A DNA stretch of 64,000 nucleotides from Atriophallophorus winterbourni (Eukaryota > Platyhelminthes > Trematoda > Plagiorchiida > Microphallidae): contig JACCGJ010018394.1 of NCBI GenBank assembly GCA_013407085.1, positions 1-64,000 of the forward strand. The letters run 5' to 3'. Positions 51,771 through 62,744 of the stretch are shown in pieces. How positions within the stretch are numbered: the stretch's first letter is position 1; every line of letters starts with the position of its first letter. The position numbers were made by a program, and so were the translations under genes. Under the pieces are notes generated by a model. It made no database searches, was not told the DNA's origin, and worked only from the letters and a program-made list of their open reading frames with translations.

Positions 51771-51865
51771 ATATCCTCAGCTTCGGGTGGGGCTCGAACC
51801 CCGACCATCACCATTGTAGTCCCACGCCTTACGGACATGGGCTACCGTCCACCGTTTGACCGATC
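51721..51865 (-). mobile_element. SINE-like element with tRNA-like boxes and hammerhead
   Basis: The minus strand begins with an A-box-like TAGCCCATG (about 51844), then the B box GGGGTTCGAGCCCC (51802-51789), then a hammerhead fold (51770-51721). This order, Pol III head then hammerhead, is the Sm-alpha plan from Schistosoma. The 3' extent beyond 51721 was not determined. Confidence 0.72.
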
Positions 51866-51869
51866 GCAA

Positions 51870-53890
51870 TTAAGCGTTTATGAACTGTTCTCCAGACTGG
51901 AACATTTGAGTAGCTTTGTTTGCCTAACCAGTCCAGAAGGAGAAAGCAACATCTGTTGTGGTCGCCCAACCGAACAGATATCCGTGTCAGGTCTTCCCAT
52001 CGGATGCAGTATCTAAGTTCACGTGCAATCTATGACTGTGGCACTTTTCCTGGATCCAGCTTGTGCCTATATAGATACATCTTTCAAAAACAGCGAAGTC
52101 AGTTTAAAAGTGAGATTCCAATTAAATACCCTCTTAATCAATGCATCTGATTTCCATGGTCGAACGTATTAAAAAGGGCTAAAAATCGAACCAACCAATG
52201 ACTTATTGTCTCTAGCTTCTTTCCAAGCCTCTCTTGCGGATATGAGGTTGGTTATACACTACCGAACGTTGACAAACCAATATTGAGCAGACGTAAGTAT
52301 GCCACGATAATAAACATGAATGTCAATACTACGTTTTACTAATTTTTCCGCATGCTTCGGCATGCGTGTATTTCGGGCTCACCAATTTGTAGTAGAGTGA
52401 CCACTACACATTCTAGTGTTAGGAGATTACGTTTTTGTAAAATATAACTTGATTTTGTTTCACACACAACAACCAGGGTGGGCCTCTGCAGTTTTCATGA
52501 TTGTGCAATTGTGCGGTGCTTCTGTGCTGTGCAACTGTACCCATGTTTTACCGTCGGTAGTAACCTGCCTAAAGAAACACTCCTGAGTCTCATTACCATT
52601 TCTATTTTAATTTTCATGTGTCTAGGCCTAGACAACCTGACAGTATCATAGCTCACAAGCAGCCTATGAGTGTTCGGAACTTTTCCTGGATCCGGCTTGT
52701 GATTTCACACATAACCTGACGCAATCATTACCGAGCTCTCCACCCCTACGCGCTACACGGTGACCTCGCTGTTCGGTGGATATAAGGTAATTTGACGCCT
52801 ATCACCACATGGGTGTGTCGTATCAATAATTCTTCGTAAATGTTTTGATTGAAAACTAACGACTATCTCGTAGTTTGTAATCAAGTGTTGCTCTTATCCC
52901 AAAGCGTATAATGGCACTAGGATAGCGAACGTTAAGCATCCAATGTTCACCTACCGAAATGGCAAATAATTGCAGTAACGTATGACGATTTTGAAACACT
53001 AATCATGGATTGTCAAATGAAGACAATCAGTGGCTTCAGCTTAGTAGCGTTACCAGATACATTGGTCATTACTACATCTGTTTTCATAAAACAGTTATGC
53101 ACCGCTCTTACCTCAGACAAGCCTGACTCGCAATAGCAACGACAAGAGTGACCTATCTGAATGAACTACTTAACTCCCGCTATCAAAGTTGGGCGTCTAT
53201 GATGCGATTCTCAGCCCCGTTTATCATCATCAATCTTATCTTATAAAAAAGTCCTGGTTATTGTATTTAATCATTAACCGGAGACGAATAAGACTGTCTC
53301 ATGGTTATTGACTCTCATTTCACAATCCATTTATAGATTTCCAAAATCTGGAACAAAAGCTTTGATTCCTACGATTATGGTCAATTTTGCTTGCGTATAA
53401 TCGGTCAACTCCCGAACGCTCTCCAATCACAGCTTTTACGTACTACTGGTCTTACCATTTTGAGCGCTTTTTGTCTCACTCGAACTAGACAAAGCCGACT
53501 CCTAATCTATCCATTCGATTCTGAAGCTGATTGCTATAGACCACTCTTTCAATTTCATTGGATATTTAGGGCTTTGTTGGCATGACGCGAGAATGGATTC
53601 CCTTTAAATATTTCAATTATTTTGAGTGCATAGCCAGGAACAGTTGAAGGCATAATCAGTCTAATCTGATGGCTCGGTTCTTTTCCAATTCGATATACAA
53701 AACGAAAGAAAATATTTATCCTGTTGATCTGTGACATGAATTCCTTGTATCAAATGTCGCCACTCGGCCCAGTCTCGTACAATATTCAAATACTCGGTAG
53801 GTGGCATACCTCACTTTCTAGCGTGTTTATTTAAATTCTCCAGATTGTGTAATCGATTGGAATATGTTTGGGACCGATCGTGTATTCATA
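51870..53890. other. Unassigned DNA with a short direct repeat
   Basis: A block containing ACTTTTCCTGGATCC and GCTTGTG occurs at 52020-52066 and again at 52660-52706. No coding signature was recognised in the 2 kb. Confidence 0.45.
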
Positions 53891-53933
53891 ATGCAAAGAA
53901 ATTTGAGTGGAATCGGTTAGAATAGTTTTTGGG

Positions 53934-53975
53934 TAACGTTTCACTCCTGACACAGAAGCTTCGTCAGACCAGCCT
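53934..53975 (-). ncRNA. Penelope-type minimal hammerhead motif (minus copy)
   Basis: CTGACGA (53967-53961), helix II of seven pairs including wobbles (GCTTCTG with CAGGAGT, loop TGT), GAAA (53942-53939), two-base helix III CG, predicted cut between 53935 and 53934. Helix I is GGT/ACC. Differences from the plus copy fall in helix II and keep or improve its pairing. Confidence 0.65.
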
Positions 53976-53984
53976 CACGAACAG

Positions 53985-54325
53985 CATCTACATAATCAAC
54001 TGCAAGGACTGTTTACATAGACCAGACTTCCAGGGAAATTGACACTAGAATCGAAGAACACCGAAAGCGTGTACGGAGACAGCCCCGGAATGCGAGGGAA
54101 TATCAATCCCTTATTCGTGATTCCGCCTTGGCGGAGCACGTTTTAAATACGGGCCACAGCGTCGATCTAGACAATGTGGAAGTATTAAGACGCGGTATTA
54201 AACCGTATAGCGAACGCCTACATGCAGAGGCGGTCGAAATTGCGAAGGCAGGTCCACTGGCAGTCAATAAGGTGGATGGGGTAGAAATCTCCATAATCTG
54301 GCGCTCGGCACTACTGCGACGGTAA
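53985..54325 (+). pseudogene. GIY-YIG endonuclease of a Penelope-like element, truncated
   Basis: IYIINCKDC (frame 1), then after a shift VYIDQTSREIDTRIEEHRKRVRR, SALAEHVLNTGHSVDLDNVEVL and YSERLHAEAVEIAK. These are the GIY...YIG core (YIG reads YID), the TR..EH helix and the AEH..TGH segment typical of the Penelope-like C-terminal nuclease. The domain cuts target DNA for the element. The frameshift, the changed YIG and the missing RT make it dead. Confidence 0.8.
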
Positions 54326-54635
54326 ATAGTTATTATTCAACTTATACCTACTAGTTAATTAGATTATTGTTTTTCTTCAAAAATAGGTTAACCTTAACCC
54401 CGTTAGTTATGTACTTTTACGTATGTGGGGAGCTGTGTCAACTGAACTTGACAGTGTGTTCACTTGTATCGGATTGATTTGGATGCACACGATGAGGAAA
54501 ATGGACCACTGATCCTGGTCATTCCCACGAGACGTGACACATGGTAAGCGTACTATAGGCTGTTTAGCGGTAAGGTCAAATATGTGGTGGTGGGTTGACC
54601 GCTACTTAATCATGTTCCCTGTCTTGACTATCACC

Positions 54636-54690
54636 CTTGGTCTGACGAAGCTTCTGTGTCAGAATTGAAACGTTACCCAAAAACTATTCT
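54636..54690 (+). ncRNA. Penelope-type minimal hammerhead motif (plus copy)
   Basis: CTTGGT, CTGACGA (54642-54648), helix II TTCTG/CAGAA with a mismatch near the core, GAAACGTT (54667-54674), predicted cut after T54674 before ACC. A very short helix III is typical of Penelope-like hammerheads, which are thought to work as dimers. Confidence 0.65.
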
Positions 54691-54730
54691 AACCGATTCC
54701 ACTCAAATTTCTTTGCATTACTCCAGATTG

Positions 54731-55135
54731 TGATTTGATCATTTTTAGGCTAGTGGAAACATCAATGTCACGCTGATTGTGGCCTAGAATTGAAAAATAA
54801 CGTGTGAATTGAATCGGTTAGTGTAGCTTTTGTTAACGATTCGCTATGGGACATGAAGGAAAAATCAATTACCTACTAGCTGATTAAGCAAGTAAACTTT
54901 CACCATCACGTTTGGTTGCAGTGCTTTTGAGAACACGGGGAATCCTCAAAGGTTGGACATAAAAACAAAATACGCTAAGTATCAAATTTTCTCAAAGGTG
55001 CTACCCGTTTAGAATGGAGAAGCTTATGTGTGTCATTTAGCGAGGATATTATTTGGTTCAAAACGTTTCCAAAAACATAAGCGCAGTGCATTTTTGGCAG
55101 CAAACATTTATGGTTGCAGTGTCGTGTCAGCGATT
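54731..55135. other. Downstream flank of the second MMP gene
   Basis: From about 54866 on, this is the reverse complement of 36800-37100. A further scrap of the Penelope-type terminal sequence (AATCGTTAAC AAAAGC on the minus strand) is at 54810-54850. Confidence 0.55.
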
Positions 55136-55248
55136 TCAGAAACAACCCCAGGCACACATTTGAGTCGGTTTGGGAGAGCGGGAGGTGATACGCATCTCAA
55201 TGTTGCTGAATTCATAGTACGTTTTTCCAGTTATGAATAGTGTTTCGC
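55136..55248 (-). CDS. Second MMP, last exon
   Basis: Acceptor TTTACAG. Encodes ETLFITGKTYYEFSNIEMRI, then CAWGCF and TGA at 55138-55136. The terminal hemopexin Cys is kept. Confidence 0.9.
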
Positions 55249-58200
55249 CTGTAAATGGAAATAACTGAGTTATTCATTTTTAATAAGTTTATTCGTGATA
55301 TTTTATCAAGAGTTTTCACTTAGAATCCCACGACGTTTTCCCATTTGGGAAAATTTACCCAGCACTAATTCCCCAGTAGCAAAATGGTAAGATACTCGAA
55401 CAGGCTAGCAGCCTGTTATTTGGGTGAAATTACATCACTTATACAGCTTCGTTTACGAAACCGTTGGTAATCATGTGTTCCATTTGCTCTAGCGTGGTGA
55501 TTTGGAAAGTGTGAGTATTTACCATGTCAGGTGAACAAACATTTTATTGTAGAAACTCGCTCAATTAAATCCACGGAATGTCGGTATATGTACAATGAAG
55601 GCCTTTTAAACATCCTAAAGTTGAGTGAAGACCATCGTATAATAAACTGCTTGGTATAAACGTAGATCTATTGTTAGAATCCGACGCGTGATGTCTCCCG
55701 GCAAAGAACCCATTCTCATAGAATAAAGCATTATGAAGACTATCCAGACAAGAATAGAGAATATTCAAAGCCTATAAATGCTTGCTTGTTCGGATTAGCC
55801 CTTGGGGATTAATTAGTGCAGGTGATTTTTAGTGTGCAGGATTTTAAAAGCCAATATGAGGATACACCATTTGCGTTGCTACGTAAAGCCTTGCAGATAG
55901 AGAATTCGCACATGTAGAGGTTAATTCATGTAACGCGATTATCTTAGATACACTATTTTGTATCTTTTTTGCAGTCTGACACTTTCTAGACCATGTGCGA
56001 AAGCACGGGTTGAATCTTCCATAACAAGAGACACGTATGAACTAAGTACTTAGTCTAATGTTTTGGGTGCAAATCCACTGAATATCCTTTTTGAATTATC
56101 AAGGATGGGGTAAGCTTTATTACAATCCATTAGGCAGTGAATTTGTTTAGAGAAAACTGTTCCTATGATTGCCGAAACGATATTTTTAATACCAAGGTGC
56201 CGAATGTCACGAAGAGTTTTCCTAGCTGAAATATTTTACGTTTTCGCGGATCAGCATGTATCTCATGGCTGTGTCTAATAATGTATGGTGCATATATCCC
56301 AGTGTAAGTTTCATAGTAGTGTTATATCTGTGACGTGCTACTACTGGCCCAGCTTTGGTTTCGAGAAAACACAACCGTAACTGATTTCCTATTGAATGAA
56401 TGAATGAACGATAATCACATTATGCACTTACGATGGATAGTGATTGCTGTTTGATCGGCAGTTCGTTCACTGTATATACTATAGCACTATCCAAATAGCT
56501 CATCACCGATATAACAAGTATCTCTTACGTAGAATTGAAATCCTGAGAATACTAGTAAATCACAGAAGTGACACAATTGTTTAATCGTCGAGACGGTAGA
56601 AGAGTCTAAGTTGTTCATCCCGAATATTTCGATTATTATCAAGACTGTTCTCCAAGACTGATAAAACACGTTATTTCTTTCTACTCAGAGATGAAAGGCT
56701 CAGTCTATTTAACGGTTGCAGTTCAGAAACCATTGAAATTCACAGAGGCATCAAGCATGGAACTCTTCTAGTTCCTATGCGTTTCGGTATTTTCTTTGCT
56801 CTTCAGCTGAAGTATACTTTCAGGACGAAAACAGGAAGTTTTTTCCTACGCACACGGTGTCATTGCAAGTTTTTCAAGTGGAACCACTTGGAATCGCAAA
56901 TCAAGATAAGGGACGTGCTAATCCGTGGCCCTCATTGCTCACTCGCAACAACACCTCCAGTCGCTATTTGACTGTTTTTCGTCGGCTTGCAAAGTCTGAA
57001 CTGACAATCAACATGAGGAAGACCAAAGTCCTTGGTCAAGGGACTGCATCGCCTTCAAAACTATAAGCTTGAACTATCATACGCTTAAAATGTACGTCCA
57101 TGGTCGACACCGACCGAAGGATTACAATAACAACAGCTTGTTAATTTGCATTATACCAGCGTAGCAGTACCTTTAATGTCATTAGTGGTTTTGTGGAGCA
57201 ATTAGTCACGTCATTACTACTTATCGTATCGGGAATATATTCCAAATGGTGAATGCATTGTTTTCTTACAAAGTGATTTATTGTCCTGTCTACATTTGTT
57301 ATTCACTTTTCATGAATTACACGAACGGGACCTTTAGGCGTTATACTGTCATCCTATCTGTCTTCCAACAATTGTAGTCTCAAAGTTTAATAGTATTTTA
57401 CGATCAGGGTAAATTATTCTAGAATATCTACCGAGTACTGGATCGAAGTTTGCTTTAACATTCCGGTTGCCTTTGGGACCAGCATACCATCGAGCCCAGA
57501 GAATACTTCTTGAACGTGCGTCGGAGCTCCTTTCCAGCCCTCCATGATTAATCGTGGATAATCTGGTTCAGCGGCAACTTTTCCACAGCGGCCTGCTTCC
57601 GCGTCAAATCTCCAATACCGAGAACCGGACATCAAATAGACTTCTTCGTTTTCCGACCACTGGAATATGGTGTCGACGTTTATTACTTCTACCGGCAACC
57701 CGATTACGGTCAGACGCAGCCCTTGATGCGGACATGGCCAGGCCAGTTGCGATACATCACGTAATATCCAAAAGCGATCACCTGTCAATGTGAGAAAACT
57801 TCACTAGTTGAGTAATTCGTGTATGATCCTGGCAAAACTTTGGTTACATTTTATGTACCGCCGTTTACATTACAAACTTGAGACAAATACTCCACATTTG
57901 GGTGCATTTCGATCACACACCCCACGATCTGATTTAGCTTTGTTTGCAGTCATCAGGTAGCAACAGTACGATCAGGATCCGCATAAATTAAAATGTGAAG
58001 AAATCGCAAACGATGTGTGAACATGTATAACAACCTTTTCAATTTTGTTGCCGACACACATGTAAAGGTAATTAGCGATAGTAAAATGAAGGTTTTGTGT
58101 AAAAGGAAAAAGACAAACAGCTTTGATGAACAAGTATTTTTGTGGCAGATTATTGCAAATCTGAGCAGTCCTGGTTCTGCCTTGCCATTAAGAAAACGCA

Positions 58201-61200
58201 TGGATTTCCATTCGTGTGTTGGAGCCGGATTGCACGTTGTTGGTCGTCTTAGATTTATAATAATTCGAGTTCGCGTAAGATTTTGATGACAGCAAATTAT
58301 CAATACCAGCCATTTCCGCGATAAAATAACATTATAATTTAAGATCTGGAGGCCAATAGCACATTATCCGGATTACAGTTGCAATCCATGTGACATTTGT
58401 TCGATATTACAATGCTTACCGCTGAAAAAATAAATTTTATTCATCAGTTCGATCCCATCGTCGATTTGTTTCAATGTCGAGGGCAATGCCGTCCAAAATC
58501 TGGAAAATTCCGTGGTCCCACCAACGTTCTCATAAACAATCCAGTTGGCAACAGAATTTTCCCATAGTACTCGCCACATATACTGAGAAATCCGGAAATC
58601 AGTGTGTAAAAAGCAATGCACAGTATAAACAATGGGTTTCAATTTTGGTACTAACTGATTCTATCTAATACAGAACAAACTATATCCGATCTTCAAAAAG
58701 AAGTCTTCAAATTGCTTTCGATAATTACAGATATGTGAACATATAATCCACACAACAGATCTACAAACAAATATAGTATTGTGGTAAATTTTTTCCTCTA
58801 TTTCTGGCTTCTTACAGTCATCCGCTGTAGTCAATAAGATTACATTCAGTCAGCCTTAAAAACTTAAATAAGTTGTTAAAAAGTTAAATTTGAATGACAA
58901 TTTATATATGTGGTTTTTATAAAAGAAGTGTTGTTGTTGGCCTGCTTCAGTCGATCACCAGCGCGTGATAGTTTCATGCCCCACGATGTTTCGAATGATT
59001 AAACAGTCTGATTCAGGAGGAAATTTCTCTCGCGAGGCGATCAAAAAGATAGCGGGTACTCGGTCAAACGATCTGAGTTGCACGCATGCAGACGTGAACA
59101 GTATACACTCCCAGATCAAGCGCTCAAGATGCTTGACATTGAATAATTCAGTGTTATTTCTCTCATATACCCTCATTTATAAAACTGACTTCTGGCTGTT
59201 CCTGTTATCACGAGGAGACAGTAGCATTATTTTCAGTGAGCCTTCAAAAGCGGCAGAGTTAAACAAAGTTCTAATCTAATGCCACCGTCTAATAGGGATA
59301 TCACATAAAAAAATGATGTTAAATTACATAAACACAAAGTGATTACTTCATAGCTCATTATGCCTAATCGCACATCAATACCTGCTTTGCCACAACTATG
59401 AACATTTTATATAAATACTTACATACAAATATACATATATAGATATATACATACAAACATAAATACACACACATACATACATACATACATATACATAAAT
59501 ACATACACGCATACAAACATGCATACATATGTACATGGATACATACATACTTACATACATACATACACACATACATACATACATACATACATACATACAT
59601 ACATACATACATACATACATACATACATACATACATACATACATACATACATACATACATACATACATACATACATACATACATACATACATACATACAT
59701 ACATACTCGTTACTCGTTTTTCAGCCATCTACAACCTTTTACCAGAACTTTTTTTCTATTATAAAACAAAAATCTGAAATTTTCAATGCAACGTCATATG
59801 TTTGCATTAACGCAGCCGTTGATTCTTCTACTTAATGGAAATGTATGTAAACCGACGCAAATTCGCCTTTCAAAATTGAAATATCAAATCAATCCTAGAC
59901 CAATCAAAAAACGTGTTAAAAAGTCGGTTGTATTAACAACGTGATCACATTCATCATTTTCCTTGTTTACTGGTATACATTATTCAAACGTGCACAGCAC
60001 AAGAGTAGACAAGTAGCGCTTGTATGCCAAAGTTGGATATGGCTGGTACGACCAACCTGTTGAATCACATGTGCCCAAACACATGTATAATAGTATTAAA
60101 AACATAACCATGAAGCAACATGTTCATTTGCATGAATTTTCATCACACACCGAACGACCGGTTTCGTGCTGTTTGCACTCATCTGGTAGCGACATTTAGA
60201 TGAAGATCCGCATGCGCTTGAAACATTACTCCACTGTTTCAATCACATGCGGATCCCGATCTTACTGTCGCTACCTGATGAATGCAAACAGCACGAAACC
60301 TGTCGTGTGGTGTGTGATGTAAATGTATGCAAATGAGCATTTTTGTAGGTTTTCTTTTGAATGCTGCCGATCACTGTCAATGAAACATCCACATTCAACA
60401 AATAAATTGGAGATTGATAGAGGAGTGCAGGACCAATTTTTATGAATGGAAATAGTTCGCATGGAAACAGGACCAGATAGAATTATCATCATCATACATT
60501 AAATAATATGCAATTCATTGAAGCCGGTTAAACGACCTTAAGTTGTTAAGGCGCAAGAGGAACCAGTTGGCATCAGCTCGTGAATAATTCTAATCAGATT
60601 GCTTAAGGAGGCAGACACATTTGAGATGTAATTTGTTATAATTTGATTCGCTAATAAGTAGTCCCACTCTGTGTGAATCTGTGTCGTTCGCTTACTAATT
60701 ATTTGACTAATTGGCGCTTCCTTGTCTCGAATGAAACGGAGCGGATTAACTGTTCACTTATTGTCCTCGGGTTTTGAATCAAAACAAAAGAAACAGCGTC
60801 ACAAGAGACCATGATTGACGTGATCAACGTTCGATCAAATCTTCTGGAAGTGAAGGTGAGAAAATAAATAGACATTTGGAGTGCAAACCTCTTTTGGCCT
60901 AGGTTGAACAGGTTTAACCTCCGTATTTTGTTTACTTTGCGTTTAATAAGTTTTCAAATTTAAAAACAATATTTAGTGTAAAACAGCCATACCTGTTTGT
61001 GGAACACAAAGTATTCGCGGTTACGTATTTTGACTATTGCATCGATTGGTACGTCACAGCTGTCTTTTGGCTCTTTGTCTCTTGGACTTGTTGGTGTGGT
61101 TACGCTTGGTTCTGTAATGGACAACAAAATTTCCACCCGTAATTAATACTTGTTATCGAAGATTATTTTAAATAGAGGCTTGACCGCAGTTAGCCCAATA

Positions 61201-62593
61201 ATGTAATGCTTCTAGAAATTGAATGTTTTCCCATTTTATTCAATAGTGGTTCATCTAAATTGTTCTTTAATACGAGAAATGTAATCGCCTCGAAATGTGA
61301 TCTGCTAATTTCCCACTAAACATTAATGAAATCGTCTGAGTGTCAATCGAACATATGTGTTAACTGTGTGCTACACTGGATAAAATTCTTTACAGCTCGT
61401 ATGAGTTCAGTGAATTGTGAAATTTACACTAATTGAAATGTGCGTTTCAGGTTCAAAAACAATTAAACGAATCAAAGTAAAGTGTTGCTCACATTCCCAT
61501 CCCTTACGCTCCACAAACGAATCCCTTAACTTTGTTTCTTGAATGCCACTGTGACCACTTGGCATACTGACGCACTCAGTGCACATGGATAGGGAACTAA
61601 TGTGACAACTCATCCAAAAATACAGGCAAAATGATGCAGCCATTTGCACTCTGCGGTGGTTGCTTTACAAATAAGTAGACGAGTGGATGATCCTCTGTCT
61701 CCACGTTCACTGTAATCCAGCAGATGAGATCACTTTTTGTAAGTAATCTCAGAGGAAACACGATCAATCGGTGGAGAGATTGTTTCACATACCGCTCGAT
61801 GCGCTTATAACTGACCGATATATTATTGTGCTCATGAACAAACATTTTCTCACCACAAACGGTTTCTCGTTGATTGCGTTCATCCGGTGAAGATATTATG
61901 ATTAGGTTTAGTGAACCTTTAAAAAGCGGTGAAGTGGTAAACATAGTTATATTCTAATTTTACTCTGGAATACGGAGTTTACAAAAACCACGGTTTTCAA
62001 ATACAGAAACACAACGTGATTTATTTAATGCTCACTGATCCAAATATCGCAGCAACTTTGTTTACCGCTTTACCGCTGTTTCAAGGCTCACTAAATCAAA
62101 TCTAAATGTTTCCATTTAAAAAACAATCCATTTTAAAAACAATCTGCGGATTGTATATGCGGGGACGTAAGCACCACATTACATCATTTCACTAATTTAC
62201 CAATCCCATGGCACAGAATTTAACAAATATTTAACAAAACTATATATAAAATTTTGTTTGTTTAGTCGTGTGCTTTTATCTAAATAACTACTCTGTTTTC
62301 TATTAATGACAGATGTTTTTACTCTCAATATTCTGGTTACAGTGGTCTAACAATTTGATTGAAATCAACCGATGCTAGTCACACGAAATCAAAGGTTTGC
62401 ACAACAATTTCCCGTTGTTGTTGTTAATTGTAACAGTGATAATTAATTCACCCATTCAGCGTTCTTCTTAAAAATATACTTAAAGTCAATGAAAGAAAGA
62501 AAATGAGAAATTTCAATAAATAAATCCCACCTCTTCTCCGAGGGTAAGTGATTCTAGGACGAATTGTAGTCGTGGTTATTGTGGTAGGATTCT
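55136..62593 (-). CDS. Second matrix metalloproteinase gene, last five exons (hinge and hemopexin)
   Basis: Inverted paralogue of the gene at 23644-36799. Five exons are seen on the minus strand, all with GT-AG borders and matching phases: 62593-62531 (hinge), 61111-60993 (SCDVPIDAIVKI), 58582-58420, 57781-57488 and 55248-55136 (WGCF, stop). No stop or shift occurs in 752 coding bases. Differences from the first gene: the hinge exon is 15 bases longer, exon 10 is 9 bases longer (adds CGK), and the protein ends two residues earlier with an extra Cys (CAWGCF). Introns 8 and 10 gained about 1.2 and 1.8 kb. Signal, propeptide and catalytic exons are not in the window: homology stops at 62745 where a CR1-like LINE starts. 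It may continue to the right beyond the LINE, or be a 5'-truncated gene. Confidence 0.88.
56690..57065 (+). pseudogene. Non-LTR RT fragment, family A, inside second MMP intron 10
   Basis: Plus-strand pieces HRGIKHGTLLVPMRFGIFFA, SFFLRTRCHCKFFK, IKIRDVLIRG, then RKTKVLGQG. It is the same LINE group as the scrap at 50780-50990, decayed by shifts. It lies in the 1.8-kb segment absent from the first gene's intron 10. Confidence 0.7.
57488..57781 (-). CDS. Second MMP, exon 10 equivalent
   Basis: 294 bases against 285, owing to an extra CGK in the loop AEAGRCGKVAAEPDYPRL. VYLMSGSRYWRFD is conserved. Acceptor TTGACAG, donor GTATGC. Confidence 0.92.
58420..58582 (-). CDS. Second MMP, exon 9 equivalent
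   Basis: 163 bases, same size as in the first gene. ENSVANWIVYENVGGTTEFS, then FWTALPSTLKQIDDGIELMN. Donor GTAAGC. Confidence 0.9.
59405..59706. repeat. (ACAT)n microsatellite in second MMP intron 8
   Basis: About 300 bases with an unbroken run of about 34 units at 59570-59705 and imperfect units before. Absent from the corresponding intron of the first gene. Confidence 0.98.
60120..60350. repeat. Fold-back element in second MMP intron 8
   Basis: Two inverted arms of about 110 bases around a centre near 60233, the orthologous copy of 34676-34896. The arms carry CTGATGAATGCAAACAG, then GAAACCTGTCGTGTGG. Confidence 0.85.
60993..61111 (-). CDS. Second MMP, exon 8 equivalent
   Basis: 119 bases, same size as in the first gene. 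EPSVTTPTSPRDKEPKDSCD, then VPIDAIVKIRNREYFVFHKQ. Acceptor CATTACAG, donor GTATGG. Confidence 0.9.
61790..62200. repeat. Dispersed repeat copies in second MMP intron 7
   Basis: Mirror of 32790-33190: one minus copy around 61800-61990 (CACCACAAACGGTTTCTC on plus) and one plus copy around 62030-62200 (GCTCACTAAATCAAATC). Confidence 0.6.
62531..62593 (-). CDS. Second MMP, hinge mini-exon (equivalent of exon 7)
   Basis: 63 bases, NPTTITTTTIRPRITYPRRR. Acceptor ATTTCAG, donor GTGGGA. Five codons longer than its counterpart because the donor lies further downstream. Confidence 0.8.
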
Positions 62594-62744
62594 CTGAAAT
62601 AAACCTTTTAAACGAACTAACTTTTAAAGAACAATAAATCTTGAAGTAATTGTTAAAACATAAGCAGAACCAAAATTTGAGTAAATAATCCACTTAATGA
62701 ATCTAAGGAAACTGAGTAAGTCAACGGAATAGACTACATCTCAT

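Larger units (their letters stand above)
53895..54730 (+). mobile_element. Penelope-like element remnant
   Basis: A GIY-YIG endonuclease remnant (53983-54325) is flanked by two copies of an 80-base terminal sequence in opposite orientations (53895-53975 minus, 54640-54722 plus). Each carries a hammerhead motif. Penelope-like elements are known to carry hammerheads in their terminal repeats and to have inverted partial copies, which fits. The RT domain is missing. Confidence 0.75.

Noticed and set aside
51780..51850. A tRNA gene on the minus strand
   Set aside because: The B box is perfect but acceptor and anticodon stems do not form a cloverleaf and a hammerhead follows directly, so it is a SINE-like head.
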